A stretch of 64,000 bases of DNA from Cohnella zeiphila (GTDB lineage Bacteria > Bacillota > Bacilli > Paenibacillales > Paenibacillaceae). This document shows, piece by piece, positions 31,238-40,138 of this stretch. The stretch's first letter is position 1, and each line of letters begins with the position of its first letter. Where the stretch lies: assembly GCF_014212055.1 (NCBI RefSeq), contig NZ_JACJVO010000031.1, forward strand, positions 186,001-250,000, written 5' to 3'. Under the pieces are notes generated by a model. It worked only from the letters and a program-made list of their open reading frames with translations, searched no databases and was not told the DNA's origin. The translations under genes and the position numbers were made by a program.

Positions 31238-32884
31238 ATGCTGCGAAAGTTATTCGCATCGTTTGCCGGCATTCTGAGCTTTATTCTGATCGCCACCGCG
31301 CTTCCGACGTTTGCGGCCAATGGCCCTATCCTCTGGGGGTCGACCTCGACCGTCACGAACATCAACACGTTCACGGACGCGGGCACCGACGCCCGAGGCA
31401 TTCATCCCGGCACGTTCGGGTCCGAGTATCCCCGGATGCTCAAGCTGGCGAACGGCACCTGGCTGGCGGTCGCCGCCATCTACGACAACAACGGGTATAC
31501 GAAAGTCTCGTGGGGCGGCACCCGGATCCAAGTGTTCCGCAGCACGGACAACTGCCGAACCTGGTCGCTCGCCGCCACGCTGTGGGAGGACGGGCGCGAC
31601 CTTGACAACGGGCAGATGATTCAACTGGCCAACGGCGACCTCCTGCTCGCCATGCGTTCGGTCCGGTGGCAGGAATCGTACCAGCTTCACGTGTACAAGA
31701 GTACGAACGGCGGCTCGAACTGGAGTTTTCTGAGCACGATCGACGAGAACAACGGCACCCCCGGCTCGCTCGGCAGCCCGGACAAAGGCGTGTACGAGCC
31801 GCATATGCAGCTGCTGGACGACGGATCGCTTGCCGTCATGTACGCGAACGAGAAGCATGTGACCGAGAGCCCGTCCTACAGCCAGCTCATCTCCGAGCGG
31901 ATCTCGACGAACGGCGGCGCCAGCTGGGGCAGCGAGATCTATGTCGCCTGGGACCCGTCCAACTCCGCCGCGCGCCCGGGCATGCCGGTGTGGACCAAGA
32001 TGGCCAACGGACAGTATATCGTGACGTACGAGGTTTGCGGCACGCAGGGCTGCCATATTTACACCAAGAAGAGCTCGGACGGGAGAACGTGGGCCAGCGG
32101 CATCGGCAGCCGGGTGTCCACCAACCAGCAAGGCGGACCTTATCTGCTGTCGCTCAGCGACGGCCGGCTCGTGCTCACCTCCAACACGAACGTGGTCTCG
32201 ATGAGCAACGACTACGGTAACACCTGGTATGACAACGACCTGCCGGCCTTCGGCAACAACCTGTGGGCTTCGCTGTACCAGACCGGTCCGAACGAGATTG
32301 CGCTTATCGATTCCGTGGACCGCAGCGTCGGCGGCCACAATATCCAGGTCCGGTTCGGCACCCTGAGCAGCGCCGCGTATTCCAACGATTTCTCCGCGAA
32401 CGAGAACGGCTGGGTGCACTACGGCGGAACTTGGTCCGTCAGCGGCGGAACGTATAACGTCGCCTCGGCGAATGCCGACAAGTCGTTGCTGACGCCATAT
32501 CCGTCGAGGGCGAGCTTCACGCTGGAAGGCGACATCAAGCTGAACAACGCCGGACAGGGCAGCCTCGTCTTCAACGTGACGAATCCGACCAACGGAGCCG
32601 ATTCTCAATCCGGCTACGGCGCGGGCATCGATTCGAACGGCGTCATCTGGCTGGGACGCTTCAACAACAGTTGGACGCCGCTGCAGACCGTCAACGCGAC
32701 GATCTCGACGAACACGTGGTACCACGTCAAAGTCGTCGTGGGCGGCGGGAACATCAGGTTCTACGTCGGCGACATGACGACTCCCAAGATCAACGTGAAC
32801 GACGCGACGTATACCGGCGGCACGATCGGCGTGCGCGGCGGGTTCGGCAACAGCGTCAGCTTCGACAATATCAATTTGTACTGA
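31238..32884 (+). CDS. Secreted sialidase-fold hydrolase with C-terminal LamG-like domain
   Basis: 548 residues. Signal peptide 1-26. Residues about 30-370 form a six-bladed propeller with Asp-box-like turns (STDNCRTWSL, STNGGSNWSFL, STNGGASWGS, SSDGRTWASG, SNDYGNTWYD), as in sialidases and GH93 exo-arabinanases; LKLANGTWLAVAAIYDNN resembles the GH93 branch. Residues about 385-548 form a concanavalin-like domain (FSANENGWVHYGGTWSV, VSFDNINLY) probably for carbohydrate binding. RBS GGGAGG before the ATG. It precedes the ABC importer, for which it may release oligosaccharides. Confidence 0.87.
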   Translation: MLRKLFASFAGILSFILIATALPTFAANGPILWGSTSTVTNINTFTDAGTDARGIHPGTFGSEYPRMLKLANGTWLAVAAIYDNNGYTKVSWGGTRIQVFRSTDNCRTWSLAATLWEDGRDLDNGQMIQLANGDLLLAMRSVRWQESYQLHVYKSTNGGSNWSFLSTIDENNGTPGSLGSPDKGVYEPHMQLLDDGSLAVMYANEKHVTESPSYSQLISERISTNGGASWGSEIYVAWDPSNSAARPGMPVWTKMANGQYIVTYEVCGTQGCHIYTKKSSDGRTWASGIGSRVSTNQQGGPYLLSLSDGRLVLTSNTNVVSMSNDYGNTWYDNDLPAFGNNLWASLYQTGPNEIALIDSVDRSVGGHNIQVRFGTLSSAAYSNDFSANENGWVHYGGTWSVSGGTYNVASANADKSLLTPYPSRASFTLEGDIKLNNAGQGSLVFNVTNPTNGADSQSGYGAGIDSNGVIWLGRFNNSWTPLQTVNATISTNTWYHVKVVVGGGNIRFYVGDMTTPKINVNDATYTGGTIGVRGGFGNSVSFDNINLY

Positions 32885-32888
32885 GCGG

Positions 32889-32944
32889 AAAAAGCGGCGG
32901 CAGCCGGGACGCAAGCGGCGTCTCGGACTTCCGCCGCTTTCTTT
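32889..32944 (+). terminator. Terminator of the sialidase-fold hydrolase gene
   Basis: AAAGCGGCGG / CCGCCGCTTT stem around a long loop that itself contains CGGGACGC / GCGTCTCG, followed by CTTT. Confidence 0.7.
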
Positions 32945-33158
32945 AACGAAACGGAGAGACTCTATTGAGGGGTTCCGGAGGGTTTGAGAAATGTAACGAA
33001 ATTCAGCGCCGTTATTTGGCGCGAGAACGACTTTTCGTTGGCGATCTTGGGCAAATAAGCGCACTCCGTTTCTTTAGAAAAGAAAAACCCGTCTTTTCCC
33101 ACAAATAAGAGCGCTCAGATTCGTTACCTCTTAAAAGGGCGCTCAGTTCCGTTAGCGC
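32943..33158. repeat. Cluster of GCGCTC-type short repeats in mixed orientation
   Basis: Units: 33053-33077, 33103-33129 and 33131-33158 in one orientation (pattern AAATAAG-GCGCTC-GTT), 32994-33017 in the opposite orientation (its complement reads AAATAACGGCGCTGA), and a partial inverted unit at 32943-32957. Each is about 24-27 bases with a conserved GCGCT core and a terminal TTCGTTA. They lie only in this intergenic region of the window. Confidence 0.6.
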
Positions 33159-33387
33159 TCCCCACCGGTCATTTCCTCCTCCCTGTACATTTTCCCCCTA
33201 CCGTAACATTCGCCACCCCGGCCGCGCGGAAGCGCTTCGAACATCTGTAATTTGTTCGAGCAGGAGCGGCCTTTTGTCGGTTCATCGGAGGAGCCGGCAG
33301 CGGTAAAGTAAGTCATGAAGAAAGCACTTACAAATAATCGGATAGCGCTTTCTCGGGTACGTACACAACTGGAAAGGGTGGTTAAAC

Positions 33388-34752
33388 ATGCAACACCGCA
33401 AGAAATCCGCCGTGCTCCTGTCGGCCGGCATGACGCTGGCATTGGCGCTGGCAGGCTGTTCGTCCGGGAACGGGAACAACGGCAACGCGTCATCGAGCGC
33501 GTCGCCTAGCGCTTCTTCAGGAGCGTCCGCAAGCAGCGCAGCGCCGTCTTCTTCCGCGCCGGCGAGCAACTCCGGTGGCGGCGGCAGCCCGGTCGAGATT
33601 ACGTTCTGGAACATGTTCGGCGGCGGCGAGGGAGACTTCGTCGACCAGATCATCAAGGGCTTCAACGATTCGCAGAAGGAAGTGACCGTGAAGCAGCTGC
33701 GGCTGGAATCGAACGAGTATTACGCGAAGCTGAGCACGGCGCTCTCCTCCGGCAAGGGCCCGGACGTCGCCGTCGCCCACGTCGACCGGATCTCGCCGTT
33801 CGTCAAGGCGAAGCAGATCGTGCCGATCGACGATCTGGCCTCCAAGGTCGGCTTCGACCTCGCCCAGATTACGCAGTCCAATCTCGACAGCGTCTCCTAT
33901 GACGGCCAGCATTACGCCGTTCCGCTGGATACGCACTTCCATATGTTCTACTACAATAAAGATTTGCTGCAAAAGGCCGGCCTGCTGAACGACGACGGCA
34001 CGCCGAAGCTCGGCGACATGACGCCGGAAGGCTTCGAGCAGACGCTGGCGCAAATTCACGACAAGGTGCCGGACGTGCAGGCGATCGCCGTCAATACGCC
34101 TTACTTCCAGGAGCCGTTCCTGAACATGTATTACGAAGCCGGCGGAGACATCCTGAACGCCGACATGACCAAGGCCGCCATCAACAACGACAAGGCACTC
34201 AGCGTCCTGAAGTTCTATAAGGACCTCTACGACAAGAAATACGCCGACCTGAACGACAAAAATCCGTGGGACAGCTTCAGCAACGGCAAAGCCGCCTTCT
34301 GGTTCGGCGGCGTCTGGGAAGCGGGCCTGCTGCTCGGCGACGAGTCGAAGCATATCGGCGCGATGCCGCTGCCGCCGATCTTCGGCAGCGAGACGCATTG
34401 GGCCAGCTCCCACACGCTCGTCGTCCCGTCGTACGTCTCTCCGGAGAAGCAGGAGGCTGCGGCCAAGTTCATGAAGTACTTTTCCGAAGTCGGAGGTTCG
34501 ACCTGGGGCAAGGCGGGCCACGTGCCGGCCAACAAGAACGTCACGTCCAGCCAGGATTATCTCAACCTGCCGTACCGCAGCGAATTCCTGAAGGCGCAGA
34601 AGACGGTCAAATTCGCGCCGACGACCGACAAGTACAACACGATCTACACCACCCTGTCCGAGTCGCTTCAGAATATCATCTTCGGCAGCGCAACGCCGGA
34701 GAAGGGACTCGCGGACCTGGAGAAGCAAATCAACGAAGTGCTGGCCAACTGA
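33388..34752 (+). CDS. Sugar ABC transporter substrate-binding lipoprotein
   Basis: 454 residues. Lipobox LALAGC (Cys at 24), then a Ser/Gly-rich linker to about 65, then a family 1 extracellular solute-binding fold: ITFWNMFGGGEGD, GPDVAVAH, YAVPLDTHFHMFYYNKDLLQKAGLL, WFGGVWEAG. Captures an oligosaccharide for the two permeases that follow. RBS AAAGGGTGG. Paralogous to the lipoprotein gene at 40139-41431. A hairpin separates it from the permeases, consistent with higher expression of the binding protein. Confidence 0.93.
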   Translation: MQHRKKSAVLLSAGMTLALALAGCSSGNGNNGNASSSASPSASSGASASSAAPSSSAPASNSGGGGSPVEITFWNMFGGGEGDFVDQIIKGFNDSQKEVTVKQLRLESNEYYAKLSTALSSGKGPDVAVAHVDRISPFVKAKQIVPIDDLASKVGFDLAQITQSNLDSVSYDGQHYAVPLDTHFHMFYYNKDLLQKAGLLNDDGTPKLGDMTPEGFEQTLAQIHDKVPDVQAIAVNTPYFQEPFLNMYYEAGGDILNADMTKAAINNDKALSVLKFYKDLYDKKYADLNDKNPWDSFSNGKAAFWFGGVWEAGLLLGDESKHIGAMPLPPIFGSETHWASSHTLVVPSYVSPEKQEAAAKFMKYFSEVGGSTWGKAGHVPANKNVTSSQDYLNLPYRSEFLKAQKTVKFAPTTDKYNTIYTTLSESLQNIIFGSATPEKGLADLEKQINEVLAN

Positions 34753-34765
34753 CGCAGCTCGCGGA

Positions 34766-34800
34766 GAGGAAGCGGCCCGGACGGTCCGGGAGCTTCTTCT
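34766..34800 (+). terminator. Intercistronic hairpin after the binding-protein gene
   Basis: GGAAGC-CCCGGAC / TCCGG-GAGCTTC stem followed by TTCTCC. A stabilising or partly terminating hairpin between the binding protein and permease genes, usual for ABC importers. Confidence 0.55.
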
Positions 34801-34845
34801 CCTCGTCTTAGAGAGAGAATCGCATGACTTCGAGGAGAGTGGACA

Positions 34846-35772
34846 ATGGAAACGATACGAGCCGAATCGCAAGCGGGCGCAGCCGCCGCCCGCCGCACCC
34901 GGCGGAGAGGCTGGCGGAGCGAGCTGCAGGCGATTCTGTACGTCGTCCCGTTCCTGATTCCCTTCGCCGTGTTCTATCTGTGGCCCGTTCTGCGCGGCGC
35001 CTGGATGAGCCTGCACGTGTGGGGCATTCAGGGGATGGAGAAGTACGTCGGACTCGACAACTACGGGAAGCTTCTGCGCAATCCCGATTTCTATAAGTAC
35101 CTGTGGCATTCCTTTTCCTTCGTGCTGCTGTGCACGCCGACCGTCATCGTACTGGGCCTTCTGCTGGCCCTGATCGTCCATCAGAAAATTTGGGTCCGGA
35201 CGTTCATCCGCTCCGCCTTCTTCCTGCCGTATGTCCTGTCCGTGTCGGTGATCAGCTTCATCTGGCTCCATCTGTTCGATCCGAAGAACGGCCCCGTGAA
35301 CGCGCTGCTGCGGCTGTTCGGCTCGAGCGGAGAGGTCAACTGGCTGACCGACAAGCATTTCGTCTGGTGGGCGATCACCATCGCGACCGACTGGTGGACG
35401 GTCGGCTTCGTCATGGTGCTGTTCCTGGCGGGACTTCAGGAGATCCCGGCCGACCATTACGAAGCCGCCAAGATCGACGGCGCGGGCGCGTGGAGCCGAT
35501 TCCGGCACATTACCCTGCCTGGTCTGTCCCGAGTAACGAAGATTCAGATCTTCTACCAGATCATCGCCAGCCTGAAGCTGTTCGGCCAGGTGCAGATCAT
35601 GACGGGCGGCGGTCCGGGAGACGCCACGAACACGATGATCCGCTATATTTACGTCACCGGCTTCAAGAAGGATATGTTCGGCCTGGCTTCGGCGCAGTCG
35701 ATTCTGTTCTGCGTCATCATGCTGCTCTTTGCCGCGATTCAATTCAAACTGACGGACCGGAAAGACGGGTAA
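34846..35772 (+). CDS. Sugar ABC transporter permease (MalF-like)
   Basis: 308 residues with six membrane helices. N-terminal AILYVVPFLIPFAVFYLWPVLRGAWMS; the EAA loop (EIPADHYEAAKIDGAGAWSRFRHITLPGL), which docks the ATPase, is near residue 210. Forms the inner-membrane channel with the next gene. No ATPase is encoded here; a shared MsmX/UgpC-type ATPase elsewhere in the genome is expected. Confidence 0.93.
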   Translation: METIRAESQAGAAAARRTRRRGWRSELQAILYVVPFLIPFAVFYLWPVLRGAWMSLHVWGIQGMEKYVGLDNYGKLLRNPDFYKYLWHSFSFVLLCTPTVIVLGLLLALIVHQKIWVRTFIRSAFFLPYVLSVSVISFIWLHLFDPKNGPVNALLRLFGSSGEVNWLTDKHFVWWAITIATDWWTVGFVMVLFLAGLQEIPADHYEAAKIDGAGAWSRFRHITLPGLSRVTKIQIFYQIIASLKLFGQVQIMTGGGPGDATNTMIRYIYVTGFKKDMFGLASAQSILFCVIMLLFAAIQFKLTDRKDG

Positions 35773-35784
35773 GGAGAGAAACGC

Positions 35785-36597
35785 ATGAACAAATGGGTGC
35801 TCAACGTCATAGCCGCGCTGCTGGCGCTGCTGTTTATTTTCCCGCTGCTCTGGATGCTTCTCGTCTCGCTCAAGCCCGACGGCACGAGCGTCTATTCTCT
35901 CGCCGATTGGGTCCGCTGGTCCGACCTGAATACGGACAACTACGTGAAGGTCGTACGCGATTCGGAGATTTTGCGCTGGACGTGGAACAGCCTCGTTATC
36001 GGCGTGCTGACGACGGTCATCGCCATCCTGTTCAGCTCGCTGGCCGCGTTCTCGTTCTCGAAGCTGCCTTTTCGCACCCGCGGGCTGTTCTACATCGTCA
36101 TCGTCTCGGGGCTGCTCATTCCGACGGAAGCGATTCTGATCCCGCTGTACGAGACGACGCTTCATCTGAAGCTGATCGACAACATCTGGGCGATCATTCT
36201 GCCCGGGCTCACCAACCCGATCGGCGTGCTGCTGCTGAAGCAGTTCATGGACGGGGTGCCGCGGGACTATATCGAAGCGGCCCAGATCGACGGCAGCCGC
36301 AACTTCGGCCTGTGGTGGAGAGTGTGCCTGCCGCTCACGAAATCCGCGATGGTGTCGGTCGGCATCTTCTACTTCATCCTGTCCTGGAACAACTTTCTGT
36401 GGCCGTACCTGTCGATCACCTCGGCGGAAAACATGATTCTGTCGGCAGGGCTGCCTACCTTTTTGTCGAATAATACAATGTCCCTGAACATGATCATGAC
36501 GGCGAGCGCGATCGCGGCGATTCCGACGATCGTCGTCTTCATCCTGCTGCAGCGCCACATCGTGCAAGGAGTTTCCATGTCCGGCATCAAGGGATGA
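35785..36597 (+). CDS. Sugar ABC transporter permease (MalG-like)
   Basis: 270 residues with six membrane helices and the EAA loop PRDYIEAAQIDGSRNFGLWWRVCLPL near residue 175. C-terminal QRHIVQGVSMSGIKG is typical of MalG-type permeases of carbohydrate importers. RBS AAGGAGAG. The stop overlaps the histidine-kinase start (ATGA), so importer and two-component genes are one operon. Confidence 0.93.
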   Translation: MNKWVLNVIAALLALLFIFPLLWMLLVSLKPDGTSVYSLADWVRWSDLNTDNYVKVVRDSEILRWTWNSLVIGVLTTVIAILFSSLAAFSFSKLPFRTRGLFYIVIVSGLLIPTEAILIPLYETTLHLKLIDNIWAIILPGLTNPIGVLLLKQFMDGVPRDYIEAAQIDGSRNFGLWWRVCLPLTKSAMVSVGIFYFILSWNNFLWPYLSITSAENMILSAGLPTFLSNNTMSLNMIMTASAIAAIPTIVVFILLQRHIVQGVSMSGIKG

Positions 36598-38477
36598 CAA
36601 CAAGCGAAGAGGCTTCAGGGGTGACCCATATGCCAGAGCAGCCCGTCCGGCTAACCCGGGGACGCCCGTTCTCCCGGATATTCATATGGAGAAGCAGCAT
36701 GCGCACCAAGTGGATGCTGCTTTTGTTTCTGTTCTCCTTGACGCCTCTTCTGGTCATGGGGATCATTTCTTTCTCTATCTCCCGCTCCACGATCAACGAC
36801 AAGGCGACGGAATATTCCGAGCATCTGCTGAACCAGACGGCCGACAATCTGGATACGCGCTTGGGCATCTACAAGGAAATGATGATGCAGGTGCTGAACA
36901 ACAACGAGATCGTCGAAATGCTGCGGAAGCTGAACGCGGCGGATCCCGCCCAATACGACCTGGACAGCCTGTCGCTGACGACGAAGCTGTCGACGATCGT
37001 GGCCATCAACCAGGACGTGCAGTCGATCTCGTTCATCTCCGACCGGCATTATATCAAGGGCATCTACCGCTGGAGCAAGCGGACGACGACGGAGTCCGCC
37101 CCCTATCTGCTGACGTTGGGCGACGGCAGCAACTTTCGCTGGTACCCGACCCGCTATGCCACCTACGTGGACAGCCTGAACTCCCAGAGCACGAATGTGT
37201 TCTCGCTGGCCAAGCAGCTGTACAAAATATCCGACGACAGCCCCGTGGGCATCGTCGCGGTGCTGGATATCCGCGAGGAAGTGATCAAGGAGCTCGTCTC
37301 CAAGGCCGTGAGCAACAACCGGGACCTGCAAAGCTTCATCGTCGACGGCCGCGGCAGCCTGGTCTCCTACCCGGATAATGCGCTCATCGGGAAAAGCGTG
37401 GCCGAGGTGCTGGGGCAAGACGGGTACGATCGGATCGTCGGCGCGGACGCCGGAGATGGTTCGGGGGAGCTGAAGTTCCCGCTCCGCTACAACGGCAATC
37501 AGTTCGTCGTCAACGTTCGGAAGCTGCGCACGAACGACTGGATGGTCGTCAACGTCATCTCGAAGTCCGCGCTGTACCAGGACTCGAACCGGCTGCTGCA
37601 GATCATTCTCGTCATCGCGCTGATCTGCATCGTCTTCTCGATCGTGACGGCGGTCGTGCTGGCGGGCTCGATCACGAAGCCGATCCTCAAGATGATCCGG
37701 CTCATGAAGCGGGTCATGTCGGGAGACATGGCGGTGCGCTATCAGACGAAGCGGCGGCACGACGAATTCGACGTGCTGGGCAGCAGCTTCAACTACATGG
37801 TCACGCGGATCGACGAGCTGCTGCACGCGGTTTACATCGAGCAGGACCAGAAGCGGATCGCGGAGCTGAGGGCGCTTCAAGCGCAGATCAACCCGCATTT
37901 TCTATACAACACGCTCGATATTATCAAATGGACGGCGCTGATCCAGAAGGCGAACAATGCGGCGGAGATGGTCAGCCTTCTTTCGCGGCTGTTGCGAATC
38001 AGCATCGGCAAGGGCGAAGAGACCGTAACCGTCGAGGAAGAGATCGAGCATGTCCAATGCTACCTGGGCATCCAGAAGTTCCGGTTCAACTTCCATATCG
38101 AGACGGACGTCGAGATGGACGAGGAGGTCCGCCGGCTGCGGACGCCCAAGCTGATTCTTCAACCTATCGTGGAAAATGCCATCCTGCACGCCTTCGCCGA
38201 CCGGGAGACCGGCGGCCGGATCGTCATTACTTGCGCGAAGGAGCCGGGCGGAGGTATTCTGTTCGTTGTGGCGGACAACGGGATCGGAATGGATCCCGAG
38301 CTGGCCGGGAGCCTGCTGACCGAAGAGGCCGCAGACAAGCAAAAAACCGGAGGCATCGGCCTGGCCAACGTGGACGAACGGATCAAGCTCATCTGCGGGC
38401 AGGCGTACGGCATTCGGATCGATACCGAGCCCGGGGCCGGCACGCGGATCCGCATCCGGCTCCCCCGCATGACCTGA
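36594..38477 (+). CDS. YesM-type sensor histidine kinase
   Basis: 627 residues. Two membrane helices (about 38-58 and 332-355) flank a large extracellular dCACHE-like sensor; HAMP about 355-405; His_kinase domain with phosphoacceptor in LQAQINPHFLYNTLDIIKW; HATPase with PIVENAILHAF, DNGIGMD and GGIGLANVDERI. The start overlaps the permease stop; an in-frame ATG at 36630 is an alternative. It senses an extracellular sugar or a loaded binding protein and phosphorylates the AraC-type regulator downstream. Confidence 0.93.
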   Translation: MTTSEEASGVTHMPEQPVRLTRGRPFSRIFIWRSSMRTKWMLLLFLFSLTPLLVMGIISFSISRSTINDKATEYSEHLLNQTADNLDTRLGIYKEMMMQVLNNNEIVEMLRKLNAADPAQYDLDSLSLTTKLSTIVAINQDVQSISFISDRHYIKGIYRWSKRTTTESAPYLLTLGDGSNFRWYPTRYATYVDSLNSQSTNVFSLAKQLYKISDDSPVGIVAVLDIREEVIKELVSKAVSNNRDLQSFIVDGRGSLVSYPDNALIGKSVAEVLGQDGYDRIVGADAGDGSGELKFPLRYNGNQFVVNVRKLRTNDWMVVNVISKSALYQDSNRLLQIILVIALICIVFSIVTAVVLAGSITKPILKMIRLMKRVMSGDMAVRYQTKRRHDEFDVLGSSFNYMVTRIDELLHAVYIEQDQKRIAELRALQAQINPHFLYNTLDIIKWTALIQKANNAAEMVSLLSRLLRISIGKGEETVTVEEEIEHVQCYLGIQKFRFNFHIETDVEMDEEVRRLRTPKLILQPIVENAILHAFADRETGGRIVITCAKEPGGGILFVVADNGIGMDPELAGSLLTEEAADKQKTGGIGLANVDERIKLICGQAYGIRIDTEPGAGTRIRIRLPRMT

Positions 38478-38493
38478 AGGGAGAGTGCGTCCG

Positions 38494-40119
38494 ATGTATC
38501 GAGTCATGATCGTCGAAGACGAATTTATCGTCCGGTACGGCATCCGCTCCATGATCGATTGGGAGAAGATCGGAATGGAGCTCGCCGGCGAGGCCGGGAA
38601 CGGGAAAGAGGCGCTCGAGCTGATGCAAGCCGGGCTTCCCGACATTCTGATCACGGACATCAAGATGCCGGTCATGGACGGCATCGAGCTGATCGCGGAA
38701 GTCCGCCGCAGCTCTCCGGAGTTGAAAATCATCATCCTCAGCAACCTGGAGGATTTTCAATACGCGAAGGAAGCGATCAAGCACGGCGTCTCCGAATATT
38801 TGGTCAAGTCGGACATGATGCCGCGAGACTTCGAGCAGGCGCTGCTGAACGTGAAGACGAAGCTGGACGCCGCCCGCGAAGAGCGTTCCTCTCAGGCGAA
38901 GAGCGAAGAGCCCGCGCCCCGGCGACGGGAGAAGTTCCTGGCCGAGCTGATCGAAGGAGCGGACGGCGAAGCCGCCGCGGCCGCCCGCAAGGCGGAGAGC
39001 CTCGGAATGGGCCCGCTGCGCTCGGCATACGTGCTCCATATCAGTCTGAACGCGGCGGAGCTCGGGTTCGCCGAGAAGCAGTCCGCGGTCCGGCAGACGC
39101 TGAGCCAAGCATGGGCGGACGGACAGCTGGGCTGCGAGGCGTTCCCGGATAAGCAGGGCGATCTCAATCTCCTGTGTCTGTGCGGCGAGGAGGACGGATT
39201 GGCGCAGGTGACCGGAAAAGCCGAGGAGTGGATTCGCTTGCTCGCCGCGCAGTCCGGTCTGACGGCGACGGTCGGCATCGGCGGCCCCATCCGGGAATGG
39301 ACGGAGGCCAAGGGGGCTTACGAGCAAGCCGTGTGGGCCGCCAAGCAGAGGATGTTCCTCGGCGGCGGGCGGGCGATCGTGCACGGCTTGAGCGGCGGAC
39401 GTCGTTCCGGCGAGCCGCCTCCCGAACAGATTCGCGTCGCTTCCAACCAGCTGCGGGCGATGGCGTACGCGTCTCAATCGAGGGAACTGGCCGCCTATCT
39501 GGAGCAGCTGTTCGGTCGGCTGGCCGATCGGCGGGACCCGGACTTGGTTCCGATCGTCTCCCTTGAGCTGCTCATGATCCTGACGACGCTGTGGTCGGAC
39601 GTATCGAACGACGACCGGCAGCTCTCGGAGCTGAAGAAGCAGTATTACGACCAGCTGTCCAAGCTCGAAACCCTGAAAGAGAGCAAGCGCTGGTTCCTCG
39701 CGGCGTTCGAGGCGCTGGCGCAGCACATCGCCCGGATGTATAACAGCGACCGCAACAGCATCATGAAGGCCGTGCAGTATATCCGGCAATATTACCATCA
39801 GGACATCTCGCTTCAGGCGATCAGCGGTTACGTGCACCTGAGCAAAAATTACTTCGCCAACCTGTTCAAAAAAGAAATGGGCGAGAGCTTCCTGGAATGC
39901 CTGACGCGAATCCGCATCGAGAAAGCCAAAGAGCTGCTGAAGAGAGAGCTGAAAGCGACGGACGTCGGAAGCCTCGTCGGCATTCAGGATCCGAAGTATT
40001 TCTCGAAAGTGTTCAAGAAAATAACCGGCGTCTCTCCCTCGGAATACCGTCATCTTGCCCGGGAGGGCAAACCGCCCGAAAGCGCCGAGCCTGCAAACGC
40101 TTACCCCAATGTCGACTGA
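38494..40119 (+). CDS. YesN-type response regulator with AraC DNA-binding domain
   Basis: 541 residues. Receiver domain 1-120 (acidic VEDEF, phospho-Asp in ILITDIKMPVMDG, ILSN, EYLVKSD), a middle helical region of about 300 residues, then AraC helix-turn-helix pair at about 430-530 (ISLQAISGYVHLSKNYFANLFKKEMGESF, DPKYFSKVFKKITGVSPSEYR). ATG 38494 fits GGGAG better than the GTG at 38485. Expected activator of the importer promoter before 33388. Confidence 0.93.
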   Translation: MYRVMIVEDEFIVRYGIRSMIDWEKIGMELAGEAGNGKEALELMQAGLPDILITDIKMPVMDGIELIAEVRRSSPELKIIILSNLEDFQYAKEAIKHGVSEYLVKSDMMPRDFEQALLNVKTKLDAAREERSSQAKSEEPAPRRREKFLAELIEGADGEAAAAARKAESLGMGPLRSAYVLHISLNAAELGFAEKQSAVRQTLSQAWADGQLGCEAFPDKQGDLNLLCLCGEEDGLAQVTGKAEEWIRLLAAQSGLTATVGIGGPIREWTEAKGAYEQAVWAAKQRMFLGGGRAIVHGLSGGRRSGEPPPEQIRVASNQLRAMAYASQSRELAAYLEQLFGRLADRRDPDLVPIVSLELLMILTTLWSDVSNDDRQLSELKKQYYDQLSKLETLKESKRWFLAAFEALAQHIARMYNSDRNSIMKAVQYIRQYYHQDISLQAISGYVHLSKNYFANLFKKEMGESFLECLTRIRIEKAKELLKRELKATDVGSLVGIQDPKYFSKVFKKITGVSPSEYRHLAREGKPPESAEPANAYPNVD

Positions 40120-40138
40120 GCGGAGAAAGGAGGATTCC

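Larger units (their letters stand above)
32885..33387. other. 503-base intergenic stretch with repeats
   Basis: Contains the hydrolase terminator, a cluster of short repeats (32943-33158), a cre-like site at 33319-33332, and otherwise no gene. The last 100 bases serve as the leader of the sugar-binding protein gene. Confidence 0.55.

Noticed and set aside
31250..33064. A 604-codon minus-strand frame opposite the sialidase-fold gene.
   Set aside because: Same reason: low-complexity Arg/Val/Ala-rich translation, no RBS, and a clear secreted protein on the plus strand.
32943..33158. The GCGCTC repeats as a CRISPR array.
   Set aside because: Copies lie in both orientations, spacing ranges from 1 to 36 bases and no cas genes are near.
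33517..36603. A 1028-codon open frame on the minus strand opposite the ABC importer genes.
   Set aside because: It is a by-product of GC-rich third positions in the real plus-strand genes. Its translation is low-complexity (Arg, Asp, His, Gln rich) without any domain, and three well-recognised genes occupy the other strand.
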